Below, piece after piece: positions 62,940 through 64,000 of a DNA stretch of 64,000 nt. The translations under genes were made by a program, and so were the position numbers. Positions within the stretch are counted from its first letter, which is position 1, and each line of letters starts with the position of its first letter. The notes under the pieces were generated by a model. It saw only the letters and a list, made by a program, of their open reading frames with translations, had not been told where the DNA came from and searched no databases. The DNA is taken from positions 20,163,480 to 20,227,479 of the forward strand of contig NC_136010.1 of the NCBI RefSeq assembly GCF_048128805.1. The letters run 5' to 3'. The stretch is from Centroberyx gerrardi. Taxonomy: Eukaryota > Chordata > Actinopteri > Beryciformes > Berycidae.

Positions 62940-63320
62940 CCTGTTCAAGCAGTGATTAGCAAGTCTGAATGTGATGTGGTCTCAGAGAAAAAAAAAAAAA
63001 AGATTTTCTAATGCTGATTGCTAATTGAAAAATTAGAAAGTCAATTAGAGGCTAGAGATCTAATTAAAAGGGAATTGAATGAAAATCTTGCTCCAGACTC
63101 GATTGCTCTCTCCAATTTATAATCTCCTCAAGGCTCTGATTCGCCTGGCGAGTGAATGCAGCTCTCCTCTGTGTGTTCCTAAAATGCAATTGGCTTTTCT
63201 AGCATAGCCATCTGACAGATTGATTTGGATTCAATCACGGTCGCTTCCCTGGCTGTGAGAAAGATGAAAATAATAATGTAAAGTCATTACGTGGATGGGA
63301 AGTCTCTAAACAAAGGCGGA
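62940..63320. promoter_or_regulatory. candidate enhancer: dense homeodomain-type motifs
   Basis: Within 63009-63080 there are at least five TAAT/ATTA-core words in alternating orientation (CTAATG, GCTAATTGA, AATTAG, CAATTAGAG, CTAATTAAA), followed by repeat-free sequence with GATTGATTTGGATTCAATCA. This density is typical of developmental enhancers. No conservation data. Confidence 0.35.
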
Positions 63321-64000
63321 CCTGTGTATCTTGCCCTCCTCTGAGGAACCCCTGTAGAGTCATTTTCTAATTCCGGCCTGAAGCTTACAGGACACTGGAG
63401 CTCTGGCTATAGAATCCGGGTTGACATGCTTGAGCAGCGCTTCAAATATCTTAGTTAAGCACCTCACCGCTATTCTTTAAGGAATTGATGGCGAAATGAA
63501 GATGTCACTCATGACAAACTAGTGTGTGTGCACAAGCTTGCTGCTCATCAGTTATGTTGTCAGACTCTGGGGCTAGCTCTGTCTGTCTTAGATCTATTGC
63601 AGCCCGGCAACACTGTAGCCTCCGCTCACATCATTGTTTACCTGTTAGTTGGTATACCTTGTGGAAGGGTGCGGGCAAGGCTGGTTAATTATAAATAACA
63701 ACAGCCCTGGGCACCGCCAGATAATGTATTGACATGCCTAGGCTGTGATGCATGAGAGCCCGGGAACAGTTTGCGGCCTCACGGTGGGAGTTCTTTGACA
63801 AACAGCTGTGTGAAAAATGAAAATTGTGTTGACTAACTGTAATCTATAGTTTTCTTCTGCTTCATTGTGTATTTTAACCTAATATGTTATGGGATTTTAT
63901 GGGTACTGCTGACTGCTGCGATTTTTTTCTCTGGCCTAAACATTTTTTTCCTGCCTCCTGGCAAGGACTGAGGAGATCCATGAAAATGATTGATTGAGCG
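63321..64000. other. right end of window, no gene seen
   Basis: Repeat-poor sequence with GGTTAATTATAAATAAC near 63682 and moderate GC. No splice-bounded frame. It resembles the neighbouring candidate regulatory block and may be part of the same non-coding cluster. Confidence 0.4.

Noticed and set aside
1..64000. Search for CRISPR arrays, operons, phage genes, tRNA or rRNA genes
   Set aside because: None seen; periodic repeats are simple microsatellites and all coding structure is intron-split vertebrate type.

Overview
The window is vertebrate nuclear DNA, most likely from a ray-finned (teleost) fish. Genes are split into short exons with GT/AG introns. The intergenic DNA is AT-rich, full of CA/TG and CT/GA microsatellites, and carries fish-type short interspersed and terminal-inverted-repeat elements. 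The reconstructed proteins are clear but diverged orthologues of mammalian ones. There is no bacterial, phage or plasmid gene organisation.

Genes left to right. (1) 545-628, minus strand: probable first coding exon of rapgef3 (EPAC1), preceded by a CpG-rich promoter-like block; the rest of the gene lies left of the window. (2) 6503-7774, plus strand: slc48a1 (heme transporter HRG1), complete in three exons, 144 residues, head-to-head with rapgef3 as in human 12q13. (3) 10751-17768, plus strand: slc26a9 (epithelial chloride channel/anion transporter), complete in 20 coding exons, 771 residues, poly(A) signal at 17954. (4) 26401-29545, minus strand: a tmdd1-like gene (transmembrane and death domain protein 1) in five coding exons, 256 residues: signal peptide, death-like ectodomain, membrane span and short basic tail. 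Its last exon starts directly beside a long CA/TG microsatellite. slc26a9 and tmdd1 are convergent.

From 29.5 kb to the end (about 34 kb) I find no convincing multi-exon gene. This stretch behaves like a gene desert, with microsatellites, dispersed repeats, CTCF-like motifs and several blocks dense in homeodomain-type ATTA/TAATTA motifs that look like candidate conserved non-coding enhancers. Two weak coding candidates are flagged there: a small signal-peptide ORF at 33603-33749 and a possible isolated exon at 34512-34662.

Repeats of note: a 505-bp hAT-type MITE with a perfect 8-bp target duplication in a slc26a9 intron (12981-13485); a MITE-like family with copies near 19.05 and 51.04 kb; a second dispersed family near 34.96 and 55.46 kb; and a local duplication around 24.0-26.3 kb next to the 3' end of tmdd1. 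The genes do not form a pathway. slc48a1 moves heme out of endolysosomes, slc26a9 moves chloride across epithelial apical membranes, and rapgef3 is a cAMP-activated Rap exchange factor. All assignments are by eye; no homology search was run.
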